A stretch of 64,000 bases of DNA from Saccharibacillus sacchari DSM 19268. GTDB taxonomy: Bacteria; Bacillota; Bacilli; Paenibacillales; Paenibacillaceae. Of the stretch, positions 22,542 through 32,078 are shown piece by piece (the stretch's first letter is position 1; each line of letters opens with the position of its first letter). The notes under the pieces are model-generated. The model was given only the letters and a program-made list of their open reading frames with translations. It made no database searches and was not told the DNA's origin. Location of the stretch: positions 2,900,077 to 2,964,076 of the forward strand of contig NZ_KK073875.1 in assembly GCF_000585395.1 (NCBI RefSeq), written 5' to 3'. A program made the translations under genes and the position numbers.

Positions 22542-24041
22542 TTACTTAGCGTCATCGTCTGCCGCGCAATCCCGATTCTGATCGTCGTACGGAAGACCCC
22601 AGACCGATACGCTGCCTCCGTTTACCGGGAAGTCGGCAAATCCGTCTTCCCCGATCGTGATCTTGTCCTCGCGGTTGCCTGTCAGGTCGATCCATTCTTC
22701 GCCTGAACGCTCCGGACCGACATTCATGTGCTTTTGACCTTCTTCGCCGTTGGTGAGCACGACGGCGCAGCCGGAACCCGGGAATTCTTCGCTGCCCCGG
22801 CGCACCCATCCGATGGTGTTGGGATGATCGAAGTAGTCTTCTTGCTCGCCGTAAGCTTTTTGACAACGCGCATGCAGCAGCGGATCGATCATGTCTTTTT
22901 TACCGTCGATCGGGTGTTCGCCGCCGATGCCGAAGTAGTCGCCGTAGAACACGCAAGGATAGCCGTCGCGCCGCAGCAGAATCAAGGCGTAAGCCAGCGG
23001 CTTGAACCAGTCGTCGACCCACGATTCGAGAGATTCGCCCGGTTGGGAATCATGGTTATCCACGAAAGTAACCGCGTGCAGCGGGTGCGTCTGAACGAGC
23101 GTATCGTCGAAGATCCGCGTCAGGTCGAACGCATTGCCCGATTGGGAGGCCGCGTGCAGCTTATAGTGCAGCGAGACGTCGAACAGGTCGATGCGGTAAT
23201 CCACGGTATCCAGAAACTCCCGGCAGGCATTCAGATCGTTATTCCAGAACTCGCCGACGATATAGAAATCTTCGCCGCGTTTGCGGATCATGTCTCCGGC
23301 GAATTCGCGGATAAAGTCATGATTGATATGTTTGATGGCGTCTAGGCGATATCCGCTGCATTGCAGGGTATCCACCAGCCAGCGTCCCCAGCTCATCATC
23401 TCCTGGCGAACTTCCGGCAAGCTGTAATCGATATTGGCGAACATGAGGTAATCATAGTTGCCGAATTCGCCGTCGACCTTTTGATCCCAGCTCCGATTTT
23501 CGTCGCCGATGCGGTAGATGCCGTTGTTGCCGGTCGCGTTATCGAAGTCGGTTCCGTTGAAATGACGATGGTCCCACTTGAAGTCCGAATACTGGTCGCC
23601 GCGGCCGGGGAACGTGAACTTGGTCCAGCCTTCGATCTCGAACGGTTCTTCGGAGATGACTTGGTTGCGATCGTTGGGATCGACTTCGACCACTTTGAAG
23701 CGTTCCGTTTCGTCCGCGCCGGCCTTGTGGTTCATGACGAGATCGACGTAGACGGCAATGCCGAATTCGTGGCAGGCGGCGATGGCGCTTTTTAGCTCTT
23801 CTTTCGTACCGTATTTGGTTCGGACCGTGCCTTTCTGGTCAAATTCGCCCAGATCGTACAGGTCATATATGCCGTAACCGGTGTCTTCTGCGGATTGTCC
23901 TTTGGTAACGGGCGGGATCCAGACGGAATCGATTCCCCAGGCTTTCAGTTCGGGCGCCATTTCTTTCAGTCGATTCCAGTGCTGTCCGTCTGCATCCACG
24001 TGCCATTCAAAAAACTGCATCATCGTATGATTTGCGGCCAT
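22542..24041 (-). CDS. Cytoplasmic alpha-amylase (GH13)
   Basis: A 499-residue GH13 enzyme that cleaves alpha-1,4-glucans. The catalytic residues are the nucleophile D234 in GYRLDAIKH, the acid/base E264 in IVGEFW and D331 in FVDNHDSQ. The calcium-associated YVDLVMNHKAG region (98-108) is also present. There is no signal peptide, so it is an intracellular enzyme of the AmyS/liquefying type acting on glycogen or imported maltodextrins. The ATG at 24041 is preceded by GGAGG; the frame is open upstream but without family sequence. It is alone in its transcription unit. Inverted repeats lie in its leader. Confidence 0.93.
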   Translation of the reverse strand: MAANHTMMQFFEWHVDADGQHWNRLKEMAPELKAWGIDSVWIPPVTKGQSAEDTGYGIYDLYDLGEFDQKGTVRTKYGTKEELKSAIAACHEFGIAVYVDLVMNHKAGADETERFKVVEVDPNDRNQVISEEPFEIEGWTKFTFPGRGDQYSDFKWDHRHFNGTDFDNATGNNGIYRIGDENRSWDQKVDGEFGNYDYLMFANIDYSLPEVRQEMMSWGRWLVDTLQCSGYRLDAIKHINHDFIREFAGDMIRKRGEDFYIVGEFWNNDLNACREFLDTVDYRIDLFDVSLHYKLHAASQSGNAFDLTRIFDDTLVQTHPLHAVTFVDNHDSQPGESLESWVDDWFKPLAYALILLRRDGYPCVFYGDYFGIGGEHPIDGKKDMIDPLLHARCQKAYGEQEDYFDHPNTIGWVRRGSEEFPGSGCAVVLTNGEEGQKHMNVGPERSGEEWIDLTGNREDKITIGEDGFADFPVNGGSVSVWGLPYDDQNRDCAADDDAK

Positions 24042-24098
24042 AACAAAAAAAGCCTCCTTGGGTTCGATTAGATTCGCAAATGCTACCAGGTGTCCGAA

Positions 24099-24199
24099 GC
24101 CTTTAAGCTTCGGGAACAGGGAGAGAAGGCTGAGAAGCCTTTTGCATTCGATTGTATTCCGGCTAAACGCGCGATCAACTCGCTTGCTGGCCGGAATAC
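24099..24199 (-). promoter_or_regulatory. Inverted repeats in the alpha-amylase leader
   Basis: CCGAAGC/GCTTCGG (24099-24118) and the perfect 10-bp GTATTCCGGC/GCCGGAATAC (24154-24163 with 24190-24199) lie upstream of the amylase start, with no T-runs. They may be operator half-sites or leader structure. The rest of 24042-24415 shows nothing else. Confidence 0.35.
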
Positions 24200-24415
24200 T
24201 AAAAGTTACCCAAAAGAACCATAGAGCTAAACGAAGTTTACGGACGAACGACTCATTTTTTAGCGAACGCGTTTTCGTATGCCGATTTCTACGATTTTTC
24301 CGCGATAAAAATAGGCAGCTTCTGCTTGGGGGATCCGCCGGTACGGTTAATGATACGATGGGTTGTTTGTACAAGCACCCGCCAACGGATTACTTACTTT
24401 GAGGAGGCGTTTCAC

Positions 24416-25018
24416 TTGACGACCGAAAACATGCTGGAACTGATGAGAAACAGACGCAGTATCTACGGAATCAGCAAGGAACAGACCGCATCCGATGAAA
24501 AAATCCGCGAATTGATCGAACAGGCGCTGCTGCATGTGCCGTCCGCGTTCAACTCGCAAAGCGCGCGCGTCGTCGTTTTGCTCGGCGAACATCACGACAA
24601 ACTATGGGAGTTCACGACGAACATCTTGAAAGAGATCGTGCCGGAAGGCAACTTCGGTCCTACGCAGGAAAAAATGGATAGCTTCAAAGCAGGCTACGGC
24701 ACGATTCTCTTTTTCGAGGACGAGTCGGTTATTCGCGGCATGCAGGAGCAGTTCCAGGCGTATCAGGACAACTTCCCGATCTGGTCGCAGCAATCTTCGG
24801 GCATGCACCAGTACGCGATCTGGACGCTGCTGGAAGCGGAAGGCTACGGCGCTTCGCTCCAACACTACAATCCGCTGATCGACGAGAAGGTCAAGCCGGA
24901 ATGGGACATCCCCGAAAGTTGGAAACTGGTCGCGCAGATGCCGTTCGGCAAGATCACGGCTCCGGCTGGAGAGAAGCAATTTAAGCCGCTCGAGGATCGT
25001 TTGAAGTGGTTCGGATAA
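24416..25018 (+). CDS. Nitroreductase-family protein (Frm2/Hbn1-like)
   Basis: A 200-residue FMN-dependent nitroreductase-fold protein. The N-terminal RRSIYGISKEQ and the PSAFNSQSARVVVLLGEHHDKLWE block match the small Frm2/Hbn1 branch, which is linked to redox and lipid signalling in yeast and common in Bacillales. The start is a TTG at 24416 with GGAGG (24403-24407) at 8 nt; upstream in-frame starts lack a ribosome binding site. Monocistronic, with a strong terminator at 25056. The substrate is unknown. Confidence 0.87.
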   Translation: MTTENMLELMRNRRSIYGISKEQTASDEKIRELIEQALLHVPSAFNSQSARVVVLLGEHHDKLWEFTTNILKEIVPEGNFGPTQEKMDSFKAGYGTILFFEDESVIRGMQEQFQAYQDNFPIWSQQSSGMHQYAIWTLLEAEGYGASLQHYNPLIDEKVKPEWDIPESWKLVAQMPFGKITAPAGEKQFKPLEDRLKWFG

Positions 25019-25055
25019 GGTACAGGTAGGGATTTCATACATGGAATAAGAGGAG

Positions 25056-25102
25056 AAAAAGACCGCTCTATCCGCGTCAACCGGCGCTGGAGCGGTCTTT
25101 TT
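25056..25102. terminator. Bidirectional terminator
   Basis: AAAAAGACCGCTC and GAGCGGTCTTTTT form a perfect stem with a 21-base loop between the convergent nitroreductase and DUF72 genes. Confidence 0.9.
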
Positions 25103-25110
25103 GGCAGGGT

Positions 25111-26022
25111 TTAGAAAAGTTTTTCTTGCTGAACTTCCGGTTGCTCGGGCTTCTCCTGTTGCTCATTCTCCGATTGCTTCTGTTCCTGCGGCGGCCACGG
25201 CGCTCCTGCCGGAATCGGCTGGCCGAGCAGCTCCATCAGTTCCAGAGCGTTCGGCGTGGCATCCTTGTCGGAGTTATTGTTGAAGGCGACGTAGACGTGC
25301 TTGGACTGCTTTTCCAGATCCAGCAGGATGTCGCGCCATTCCTTCAGTTCCTCGGTGCTGTAGCGGTACAGATAGCGCAGCTTGCGCCAATTCGGATCGC
25401 TGCTCTTATGCCAGCCGCCCACGTTGCGCCCGTGCATGCGGACGTACGTCGCTTCGTCGCTGGTCGCCCGGGCGATGATCGGAATCGAGCCGCTGCCGGC
25501 CTGGGGTTCGTCGACCACGGTCTGAATCCAGCCTTCTTTGCGCATAAAATCGAGCGTCTTGTCCTGGAACTGCGGGGAGTACCACGACTGATGCCGGAAT
25601 TCGAGCGCGCAGGGAATATCTTTCATGAATTCACGCGTGATGCGCAGCTTCTCGACGTTCTCGCGGGTGCAGTCGAACCAGGGCGGGTATTGGAACAGCG
25701 TCATCGTAAGCTTTTTGGCATCGATGACGGGTTCCAGACTGGTGTGAAAAGCAGCAAACATTTCTTCGGCGGTATCGAAGTAATTCTTTTTGCCGCGAAG
25801 ATGATCAGTCATGCCTTGATACGCCTTGATCACGAACCCGAAGTCATCCGGCGTCTGCGACACCCACTTCTCGTAGTTTTTCACGGGTTGGATCGCGTAA
25901 AAAGAGCTGTCCAGCTCCACCACTTTGAACGTCTCGCTGTAGGCAGGCAATCGCTCGGCGGGCTTCTTTTTCCCGTAAAGCTCGTCATGGTCGCTGAAAT
26001 TGGTCAATCCGACAGTGATGAT
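25111..26022 (-). CDS. DUF72 (YunF-like) TIM-barrel protein
   Basis: A protein of about 303 residues of the DUF72 family, function unproven. Conserved blocks are VVELDSSFYAIQP, LFQYPPWF and ALEFRHQSWY. The C-terminus is a Gln/Glu/Pro-rich tail (about 275-303). The usable start is unusual: AAGGAGGAG (26037-26029) lies 8 nt before an in-frame ATC at 26022, which begins IITVGLTNFSDHDELY, the first strand of the barrel. The only nearby conventional codon, TTG at 26007, is 23 nt from the ribosome binding site and would cut that strand. I place the start at the ATC. Monocistronic. Confidence 0.87.
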   Translation of the reverse strand: MITVGLTNFSDHDELYGKKKPAERLPAYSETFKVVELDSSFYAIQPVKNYEKWVSQTPDDFGFVIKAYQGMTDHLRGKKNYFDTAEEMFAAFHTSLEPVIDAKKLTMTLFQYPPWFDCTRENVEKLRITREFMKDIPCALEFRHQSWYSPQFQDKTLDFMRKEGWIQTVVDEPQAGSGSIPIIARATSDEATYVRMHGRNVGGWHKSSDPNWRKLRYLYRYSTEELKEWRDILLDLEKQSKHVYVAFNNNSDKDATPNALELMELLGQPIPAGAPWPPQEQKQSENEQQEKPEQPEVQQEKLF

Positions 26023-26121
26023 GGAAATCTCCTCCTTGCATGGATGGGACGTTGGGTGTCAGCGTGTACATGCTCTCATTATTACACGTAACGTCGTCCA
26101 GGCAATCGGGAGTCGGGTGCA

Positions 26122-26577
26122 CTATCCGGGGAAATTCGCAGACTCGTCGAAAAGCAGCCGTATCGGTTCTTCGAAGCCGGATACGAGAATCGCTTCACGG
26201 ATTTGAATCTCGAATACGTCCAGACTGTCTCCGATCTGCTCGATCGTGTCGTCGTAACCGGGAATTTTGGCAACGAAAAAAGGCGCGGCTTCACGAACGC
26301 TGTACCGGCTGCGCTTGACCGTCGCTTGGTGCGAACGAACATGGGCAATGCCTTCGGCCGGAACGGTGGTGAACGCGATATTCGGATTGGCGGTCAGCTC
26401 GGCGACTTTGTCGTTTGTCCGGTCGGAAGCGAATAATAAAAGGCCCGGCTTTTGCGGATCCTGCACGAAATTCACGATACGGACATGCGGGATCTGATCG
26501 ACGGAAGTGGCTAAACCCAATTTCTCGGTTTGTTGCAAAATCTTTTGATACAGGTGCAAGTTCGAAAGTTCGGTCAT
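26122..26577 (-). CDS. Pyridoxamine-5'-phosphate-oxidase-family protein
   Basis: A 151-residue split-barrel flavin-binding protein. The block VRIVNFVQDPQKPGLLLFASDRTNDKV (about 32-58) is typical of PPOX-type general-stress or FMN-binding proteins; true PNP oxidases are longer. The ATG at 26577 is preceded by GAGGAGG. It may reduce or sequester flavin- or heme-type ligands; the substrate is unknown. Divergent from the WYL regulator. Confidence 0.83.
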   Translation of the reverse strand: MTELSNLHLYQKILQQTEKLGLATSVDQIPHVRIVNFVQDPQKPGLLLFASDRTNDKVAELTANPNIAFTTVPAEGIAHVRSHQATVKRSRYSVREAAPFFVAKIPGYDDTIEQIGDSLDVFEIQIREAILVSGFEEPIRLLFDESANFPG

Positions 26578-26701
26578 TAAAAAAACCTCCTCAATGAGTT
26601 GGACACCTTTCGAGCATAACGGATGATGTTGACAGCGGTATGGCAGCAATTCAAAATAAAGAAGTTGGCGAGTTGCTTAATAGATGAAAGAAGGAAAGCG
26701 G

Positions 26702-27634
26702 ATGAGAACCGGACGGCTGGTTTCAACGGTGATGCTATTGTTGGAGAGGAAAAGGGTCGGGGCGCAGGAGTTGGCGGAATTGTTCGAAGTTTCCCGAAGA
26801 ACCGTGTATCGCGATATCGAAGCCATTAATCGGGCCGGGATTCCTGTCGTTTCCTTCCCCGGTGTCGGAGGCGGATTCGGTATCATGGAACGTTACAAAG
26901 TGGATCAAAGATCGTTCACGGTTCCGGAACTTGTGGCGTTGCTTACCGGACTGGACGGAGTCGCTTCAGTGCTCGGCGGCGATGAGGTCTCGCATGCGCT
27001 CGCCAAAATCCAAAGTCTGATTCCCGAGCAGGCTGCGGCAGACCTGTTCCGGCAAGCGCAAAGCATGCGGATCGATCTGCGCCCGTGGAACGGAAACGAC
27101 GGCAGTGCGTCCCTGCTCAAAATTGTTCAAAGCGCGATCCGGCAGCAACGGGTTGTCGTGTTCGATTATGCGGACCGCGCGGGAAGGACGGGCGAGCGGC
27201 GAGTCCGTCCTTATCGGCTGTTGTTCAAAGAACACCGGTATATGCAGGGATTTTGCTTGGAGCGGCAGCAATTCCGATTGTTCAGGCTGTCGCGGATGTC
27301 GGAGCTTAAGGTGACGGAAGAACAGTTTGAACAGACCGATAAGCCGCCGGAAGCGATGGACGAATTCGTGGAGCGGATGAGCCGAAACGAGTCGGACATC
27401 GAGCTGCGGGTAAGCGAAGAGGCTTTTCCCGCAGTGCGTGACTATTGCTCATGGGATCGGGTCGAGCGGGAAGGCAACTTTTATCGGGTGCGGTTTCCGT
27501 TTGTACCGGATGATGCGGGCTATCGCTTGTTGCTCGGCTTCGGCGCAGGCTGCGAATGCGTGGCGCCGAAGCCGGTGCGCGACGAGCTGCGAAAGCGTGT
27601 TGTCGCATTATATCGATTGTATGGAGAAGCGTGA
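26702..27634 (+). CDS. WYL-domain HTH transcriptional regulator (YafY type)
   Basis: A 310-residue regulator with an N-terminal helix-turn-helix (about 10-50: LAELFEVSRRTVYRDIEAI) and a WYL domain (about 130-215: VVFDYADRAGRTGERRVRPY and YMQGFCLERQQFRLFRLSRM) that binds nucleic-acid or nucleotide ligands, plus the C-terminal WCX region. The ATG at 26702 has AAGGA at 6 nt, better than the ATG at 26684. It precedes the NTF2-like gene by 20 bp, so the two may form an operon. It may also control the divergent PPOX gene. Confidence 0.88.
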   Translation: MRTGRLVSTVMLLLERKRVGAQELAELFEVSRRTVYRDIEAINRAGIPVVSFPGVGGGFGIMERYKVDQRSFTVPELVALLTGLDGVASVLGGDEVSHALAKIQSLIPEQAAADLFRQAQSMRIDLRPWNGNDGSASLLKIVQSAIRQQRVVVFDYADRAGRTGERRVRPYRLLFKEHRYMQGFCLERQQFRLFRLSRMSELKVTEEQFEQTDKPPEAMDEFVERMSRNESDIELRVSEEAFPAVRDYCSWDRVEREGNFYRVRFPFVPDDAGYRLLLGFGAGCECVAPKPVRDELRKRVVALYRLYGEA

Positions 27635-27654
27635 GAGGAATAGGAGGAATACCG

Positions 27655-28017
27655 ATGGCAAACGAACAAAAAGGGCCTGAGCGGTCGGCGGAAGAATTGG
27701 TGCAGCTTCAATTGGAGAACTACAACGCGCATGATCTGGAAGGGTTTCTGGCGGTCTATGCGGAGGATGCCAAGCTGTACAATCTGCTGGACGGAACGCT
27801 GATGGCAGAAGGTCGCGAAGCGATGCGGGAGCGTTATCGCAAGCGGTTTGCGGTAGATCAAGTACAGGCGAAGCTGGTGAACCGCATGGTAATCGGCAGC
27901 CGCGTGATCGATCATGAAGAGGTGACTCAGGCAGGCTCGGATCGCGTGCTTCAGGCAGCCGCGATCTATGAGACGAGCGAAGGATTGATTCGCGCGGCAT
28001 GGTTCGTGAATGAGTAA
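27655..28017 (+). CDS. NTF2-like / SnoaL-fold protein
   Basis: A 120-residue protein with the NTF2-like alpha-plus-beta barrel pattern: LVQLQLENYNAHDLEGFLAVYAEDAKLY at the N-terminus and the LMAEGREAMRERY helix. Such proteins act as small isomerases, hydrolases or ligand binders. AGGAGG (27642-27647) lies 7 nt before the ATG. It follows the WYL regulator and is closed by a terminator. No catalytic residues can be assigned. Confidence 0.8.
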   Translation: MANEQKGPERSAEELVQLQLENYNAHDLEGFLAVYAEDAKLYNLLDGTLMAEGREAMRERYRKRFAVDQVQAKLVNRMVIGSRVIDHEEVTQAGSDRVLQAAAIYETSEGLIRAAWFVNE

Positions 28018-28050
28018 AAAGACGCTCTCCTTGGGAGGGCGTCTTTTTTT
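28016..28050 (+). terminator. Terminator after the NTF2-like gene
   Basis: GACGCTCTCC, a short loop and GGAGGGCGTC followed by seven T. Confidence 0.88.
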
Positions 28051-28084
28051 GGGTGAGTTGAGGGGGAATGAAAAGAAATAGGTT

Positions 28085-29584
28085 TTAGTTTAGCATCGGG
28101 TTTCCTTTCATTCCTACCCACAGATCGGATTGTTCCAATTGTGTGGCGACTTGGAGTAGAAGGTCTTCGCGGCCTTTGGCCGCGATCATCTGGACGCCGA
28201 GGGGGAGGCCGTCTTCGGTCAGATGCAGCGGCAAGCTGGTTGCGGGTTGTCCGGTCAGGTTGGCAAGCTGGGTGAACGGGGTGAAGGCCAGGCTGCGCTC
28301 GAATATGTCGTACAGCATCCGGCGCTGTTCGTTGGCTGACAGTTCGCTGACGTTCATCCAGGGCGCAGCCGTCTCCGGCGTATGGGTAAGTTCGCCGACC
28401 CGAGGAGCGGGGAAGGCGGTCGCGGGCGTCACGTACAGATCGTAGCGGGCGGATAGTTCGGCCATTTGCGCGGCTGCCACGTCCCATTCGTTGAGACTGT
28501 GCACGAATTCGGCGGCGGATACGTTTTTGCCGGCTTCGGCGAACACCCAGGTGATGATATCGACTTCGTCCGGGCGGATCGCGCGCCCCAGCATCCGTTC
28601 CAAAGAGATGAACATGGCGGAGACTTCGCCTGCGTTCATGGTGTAGTAGTTCTCCATCAGGCGGACGCCGTTGACGGGGCTGAGCTTTTCTTCGACGTGA
28701 TGGCCTTGATTTTCAAGCCATTTTACCGTCTGAAGCACGGCTTGCACGGCATCTTCGCTGACGGGCGATCCGACCGGCGAAGCGGTCGTGAAAGCAATCC
28801 GCAGCGGGCGCGAATGAGGCGCCAGCATGTCTCGGGCGTAGACGCCTGGGTACAGAGGCGTCTGGAAAGCGGCTTCCGGCTGCAAGACTTGCAGCAGATC
28901 CAGCAGCGCGGCGCTGTCGCGAACAGTGCGCGACAAGGCGAAGTCGATCGACGCGCCCTGCCATTGCCGGCCGACGCCGGGGCCGACCGGGGTTCTGCCG
29001 CGCGTCGGCTTGAGGCCGAACAGGCCGGTGAAGGAGGCGGGGATGCGGATCGAACCGCCGCCGTCGCTGGCGCCGGCGGCGGGCACGATGCCCGAAGCGA
29101 TAGCGGCCGATGCACCGCCGCTGGAGCCTCCCGGGGAATACTGCGGATTCCATGGGTTGCGGGCAGGCCCGTGCAGCGTCGGCTCGGTGATGTTTTTCAA
29201 ACCGAATTCGGGCGTGTTCGTATGTCCGAGCGGAATAAAGCCGCCTGCCCGAATGCGTGCGACATAGTTGGAGTCGCGGCTTGGGATGTTGTTTTGAAGT
29301 AACGCGGAACCGGACGTTAACGGTTCTCCGGCCAAAGCCTGCGAGATGTCTTTGAGCAGATAAGGCACGCCCGAGAATGGGCGGTCCGCGTCCGGAAGAG
29401 GAGCGGAAGCCGCTTCCTGAAGCGCAGCGGCTCGGCGTTCGCGCACCACGGCGTTCAGCGAGGGATTGACTTCGTCCATTCTGGCAAAGGCGGCTTCCGC
29501 CAATTCAGAGGCTGACACCTCGCGCTTGCGCAGCAGTTCCGCTAAGCCGACGGCATCGTATTGGACGTATTGTTCGAATTTCAT
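28085..29584 (-). CDS. Amidase signature family enzyme
   Basis: A 499-residue amidase hydrolysing a carboxamide. The Ser-cisSer-Lys triad is visible: K78 in YLLKDIS, the cis-serine in PGGSSGG (about 154-155) and nucleophile S178 in SDGGGSIR. The length is normal. AAGGAG precedes the ATG. It has no partner subunits of the GatCAB type next to it, so it is probably catabolic; the substrate is unknown. The GGDEF gene on the same strand begins upstream at 31271. Confidence 0.9.
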   Translation of the reverse strand: MKFEQYVQYDAVGLAELLRKREVSASELAEAAFARMDEVNPSLNAVVRERRAAALQEAASAPLPDADRPFSGVPYLLKDISQALAGEPLTSGSALLQNNIPSRDSNYVARIRAGGFIPLGHTNTPEFGLKNITEPTLHGPARNPWNPQYSPGGSSGGASAAIASGIVPAAGASDGGGSIRIPASFTGLFGLKPTRGRTPVGPGVGRQWQGASIDFALSRTVRDSAALLDLLQVLQPEAAFQTPLYPGVYARDMLAPHSRPLRIAFTTASPVGSPVSEDAVQAVLQTVKWLENQGHHVEEKLSPVNGVRLMENYYTMNAGEVSAMFISLERMLGRAIRPDEVDIITWVFAEAGKNVSAAEFVHSLNEWDVAAAQMAELSARYDLYVTPATAFPAPRVGELTHTPETAAPWMNVSELSANEQRRMLYDIFERSLAFTPFTQLANLTGQPATSLPLHLTEDGLPLGVQMIAAKGREDLLLQVATQLEQSDLWVGMKGNPMLN

Positions 29585-29669
29585 GACAGCTCCTTCTTTC
29601 TAAGAAAAATTATAAAAGGACCGCAAAGCTTCCGATCGACCGCGTTCTTTCGAGTAAAAGCCAAGCGCT

Positions 29670-31271
29670 TTAAGCCAAAGTCGCGCTGCCTGAGATTTCG
29701 GCGTCTTCGCCCGTGTCGTAAGAGATTTGCACATTGTTGCGACCGCTCTGTTTGGCAAGATACAAGGCATCGTCCGCCATCTTGGTCAGCATTTTGAGCG
29801 GAAGACCGATCCGGGCTTCCGTCAGGCCGAAGCTGGCCGTGACGCTTACGGGACCGGCCGCGGTCATCACGGGACCGGAATCCAGCTCCCGCCGCACGCA
29901 TTCGAGCAGCTTGAATGCGTCGTCGAGCGAGCGTCCCGGCATGCACAGCGCGAATTCTTCGCCGCCGTAGCGACCGAACACGTCTTTGTCGCCCAAGTAG
30001 ATCTTGCATGCGTGCACGACGTGGCGGATGACGGTATCGCCTACGTCATGTCCGTACGTATCGTTGATCAGCTTGAATCGGTCGATGTCGAATAGCGCGA
30101 TCGTCAGGGGTTCGAGCGTTTGCCAGGACTCGGCCAACAGCTTTTCGGAGCATTCGACGAAGTGCGTCCGGTTATAAATTTGTGTCATGCCGTCGTGAGT
30201 GGCCATCCGTTCCAGCTTGCGATGGAGCAGAACGTTCTCCGTCACGTCCAGGATAACAAGCGTGCGTCCTGCGTAGGTGCCGCCGCGCCGATGATGCACA
30301 GGCGAAGAGCGGGTGCGGTAATATCGGATTTCGCCTTTTTCCAGCCATTCGATCTGCCGCTCTTCGGCTTCAAGGAATCGCATGTCGGCATCTTCGGATC
30401 GGAGCTGTTTGCGGGGAAACACCTCTTTAGCCGCGGCACCGATCTGCTCGGGAGTCAGAAACGGAAACATCAGCGAAGCAGCCTTGTTGTAATCGGCGAT
30501 TCTTCCGGCGGGATCAAGCACGATCACGCCGTCACGCATGCTTTCCAAAATGTTTTCGCGCACGACCGGCGTCGACGTCAGCATTCCCGCGGACAAAATG
30601 GACCAGCAGTACAGCAGGTTGGTCAAACTCATCGTGGCGGGAACAGGATCGATATGGTAAGGGGTCAGATTCATGATATAGATGAGGGAAGTTCCGATCG
30701 GAAGAAAAAGGCCGAGGAACATCGTCAAGGTCTGCTTGCGGTACACGTTGAGCGTCTGACGCATATGCCGAGCCAGCAGCCACATGCCGACCAAGCCGCA
30801 TCCGAGCGTGTAACTGCCGTTGACGACATACCAAAAACCCATGACGAAATCGACGAGCGGCCACGGCGCGTCGGCGCGCAGTTCCATGCTCTGGTAGACG
30901 AGTCCGTGCAGATCGTTGGTCAGCATGAGGACGGAAGTGATCGCGGGAATCAATAAAATGCCGAACGCGGCGCGGGGCGTCGTCAAACGTTCGCGACCGA
31001 CATAATGGATCACGACCAGAAGGTTCAGCGGCGAGATAAACGGCAGTCCCAGATACTCGAACGAAATCCAGAACTTGATTTTTTCCAATGAAGAGCTGGC
31101 AAGCTCCATCGAGCTGCCGAACGTATAAATCGCCGTCGCGACCGACATCAATACGAAGAGATGCATCCCCGAGAAGCGCGTTTTTTGAACGGAGCTGTAT
31201 AGAGCAAGCAAAATGCTGAGCACGCCGGAAATGGCAAACAGGGCAATGAAAGTAGAGAAGGCGGCATTCAT
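29670..31271 (-). CDS. Membrane diguanylate cyclase (7TM, PAS, GGDEF)
   Basis: A 533-residue signalling enzyme. Seven hydrophobic helices (about 5-235) form a sensor region of the 7TM histidine-kinase type. A PAS domain (about 240-350) and a GGDEF domain follow, the latter with an intact active site (RYGGEEF, about 432-438) and the DIDRFKLINDTYGHDVGD nucleotide-binding stretch. It should make cyclic-di-GMP. No RXXD inhibitory site is seen five residues upstream of GGEEF. GGGAG precedes the ATG. No c-di-GMP effector gene is adjacent. Confidence 0.9.
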   Translation of the reverse strand: MNAAFSTFIALFAISGVLSILLALYSSVQKTRFSGMHLFVLMSVATAIYTFGSSMELASSSLEKIKFWISFEYLGLPFISPLNLLVVIHYVGRERLTTPRAAFGILLIPAITSVLMLTNDLHGLVYQSMELRADAPWPLVDFVMGFWYVVNGSYTLGCGLVGMWLLARHMRQTLNVYRKQTLTMFLGLFLPIGTSLIYIMNLTPYHIDPVPATMSLTNLLYCWSILSAGMLTSTPVVRENILESMRDGVIVLDPAGRIADYNKAASLMFPFLTPEQIGAAAKEVFPRKQLRSEDADMRFLEAEERQIEWLEKGEIRYYRTRSSPVHHRRGGTYAGRTLVILDVTENVLLHRKLERMATHDGMTQIYNRTHFVECSEKLLAESWQTLEPLTIALFDIDRFKLINDTYGHDVGDTVIRHVVHACKIYLGDKDVFGRYGGEEFALCMPGRSLDDAFKLLECVRRELDSGPVMTAAGPVSVTASFGLTEARIGLPLKMLTKMADDALYLAKQSGRNNVQISYDTGEDAEISGSATLA

Positions 31272-31338
31272 GAACGCAGAAGCTCCCGTCTATTAAAATA
31301 GTGATGCGCACGCCGAAATAGCATGAAAATCATAACAC

Positions 31339-31361
31339 AAAAAAGCGCCGTAAAGGCGCTT
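31339..31361 (-). terminator. Terminator of the cupin gene
   Basis: On the minus strand: AAGCGCC, a 5-base loop, GGCGCTT and six T. Confidence 0.8.
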
Positions 31362-31400
31362 CGCCGCAAAGGAAAAACGAAATTTATCCGTGTCTCCTGT

Positions 31401-31904
31401 TCATTTCCAGTATTCCAGCAAAGGACCGTTGTCTCCGTAGACGGGATCGGTGCGCGGGATTGGAACTTCGGCGATTTCTTGCATGGACGAAGCGTGCTTG
31501 CCGTCGTTTTCGTTCCTCGTATTGTAGTCCATTCCGTCCGGATATGCGCCCACGATTCGAAAATCGTCGCTTGCGGTGATTCGCTTATGGCCTGTGCCGG
31601 CAGGAAGCACGATCACATCGCCTGCTTTTAGGTCAAAAGATTTGCCGCCTTCCCCGCCTAATTGAATCAAGATTGAGCCATGCGTAACGCCGAGCACTTC
31701 ATGCGTGTTGCTGTGGTAATGGGCATAGTTGAACACGCCATTTTCCCAACTGTTGCGCCAAGCATTGCCGTTGAATACCGATTCGCACCATTCGGGCTTA
31801 TCGATCAAGGCTTCAGGGTATAAGATTACGGGCAGATTCGGGTTGTTGGGAATGCTCCCGTTGTCCTCGAAATAAAAGGTTTGCGCGCTGGGTTTTTCGC
31901 TCAT
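31401..31904 (-). CDS. Cupin-domain protein
   Basis: A 167-residue single-cupin protein. Metal-ligand histidines appear in YAHYHSNTHEVLGV and GTGHKRI, with the LKAGDVIVLPAGTGH block typical of the second cupin motif. It may be a small dioxygenase, isomerase or sugar-binding protein; the substrate is unknown. The ATG at 31904 has GGAGG about 10 nt upstream. Divergent from the VTT-domain gene. Confidence 0.83.
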   Translation of the reverse strand: MSEKPSAQTFYFEDNGSIPNNPNLPVILYPEALIDKPEWCESVFNGNAWRNSWENGVFNYAHYHSNTHEVLGVTHGSILIQLGGEGGKSFDLKAGDVIVLPAGTGHKRITASDDFRIVGAYPDGMDYNTRNENDGKHASSMQEIAEVPIPRTDPVYGDNGPLLEYWK

Positions 31905-32078
31905 TGGATACGTGCCTCCGTTTCCGTTCGTATGGCAATGATTACCCGAAACCGCAGGCGACTGATCGGCCGCGTTGCGAGAAAATCCACATTTTGCGGC
32001 AAAATCGTACATTTAACGGCTATAATAGCGGATATGCTGGCTGTAGCCGGACAAGGAACCCCGAGAGGAGTACCGAAT

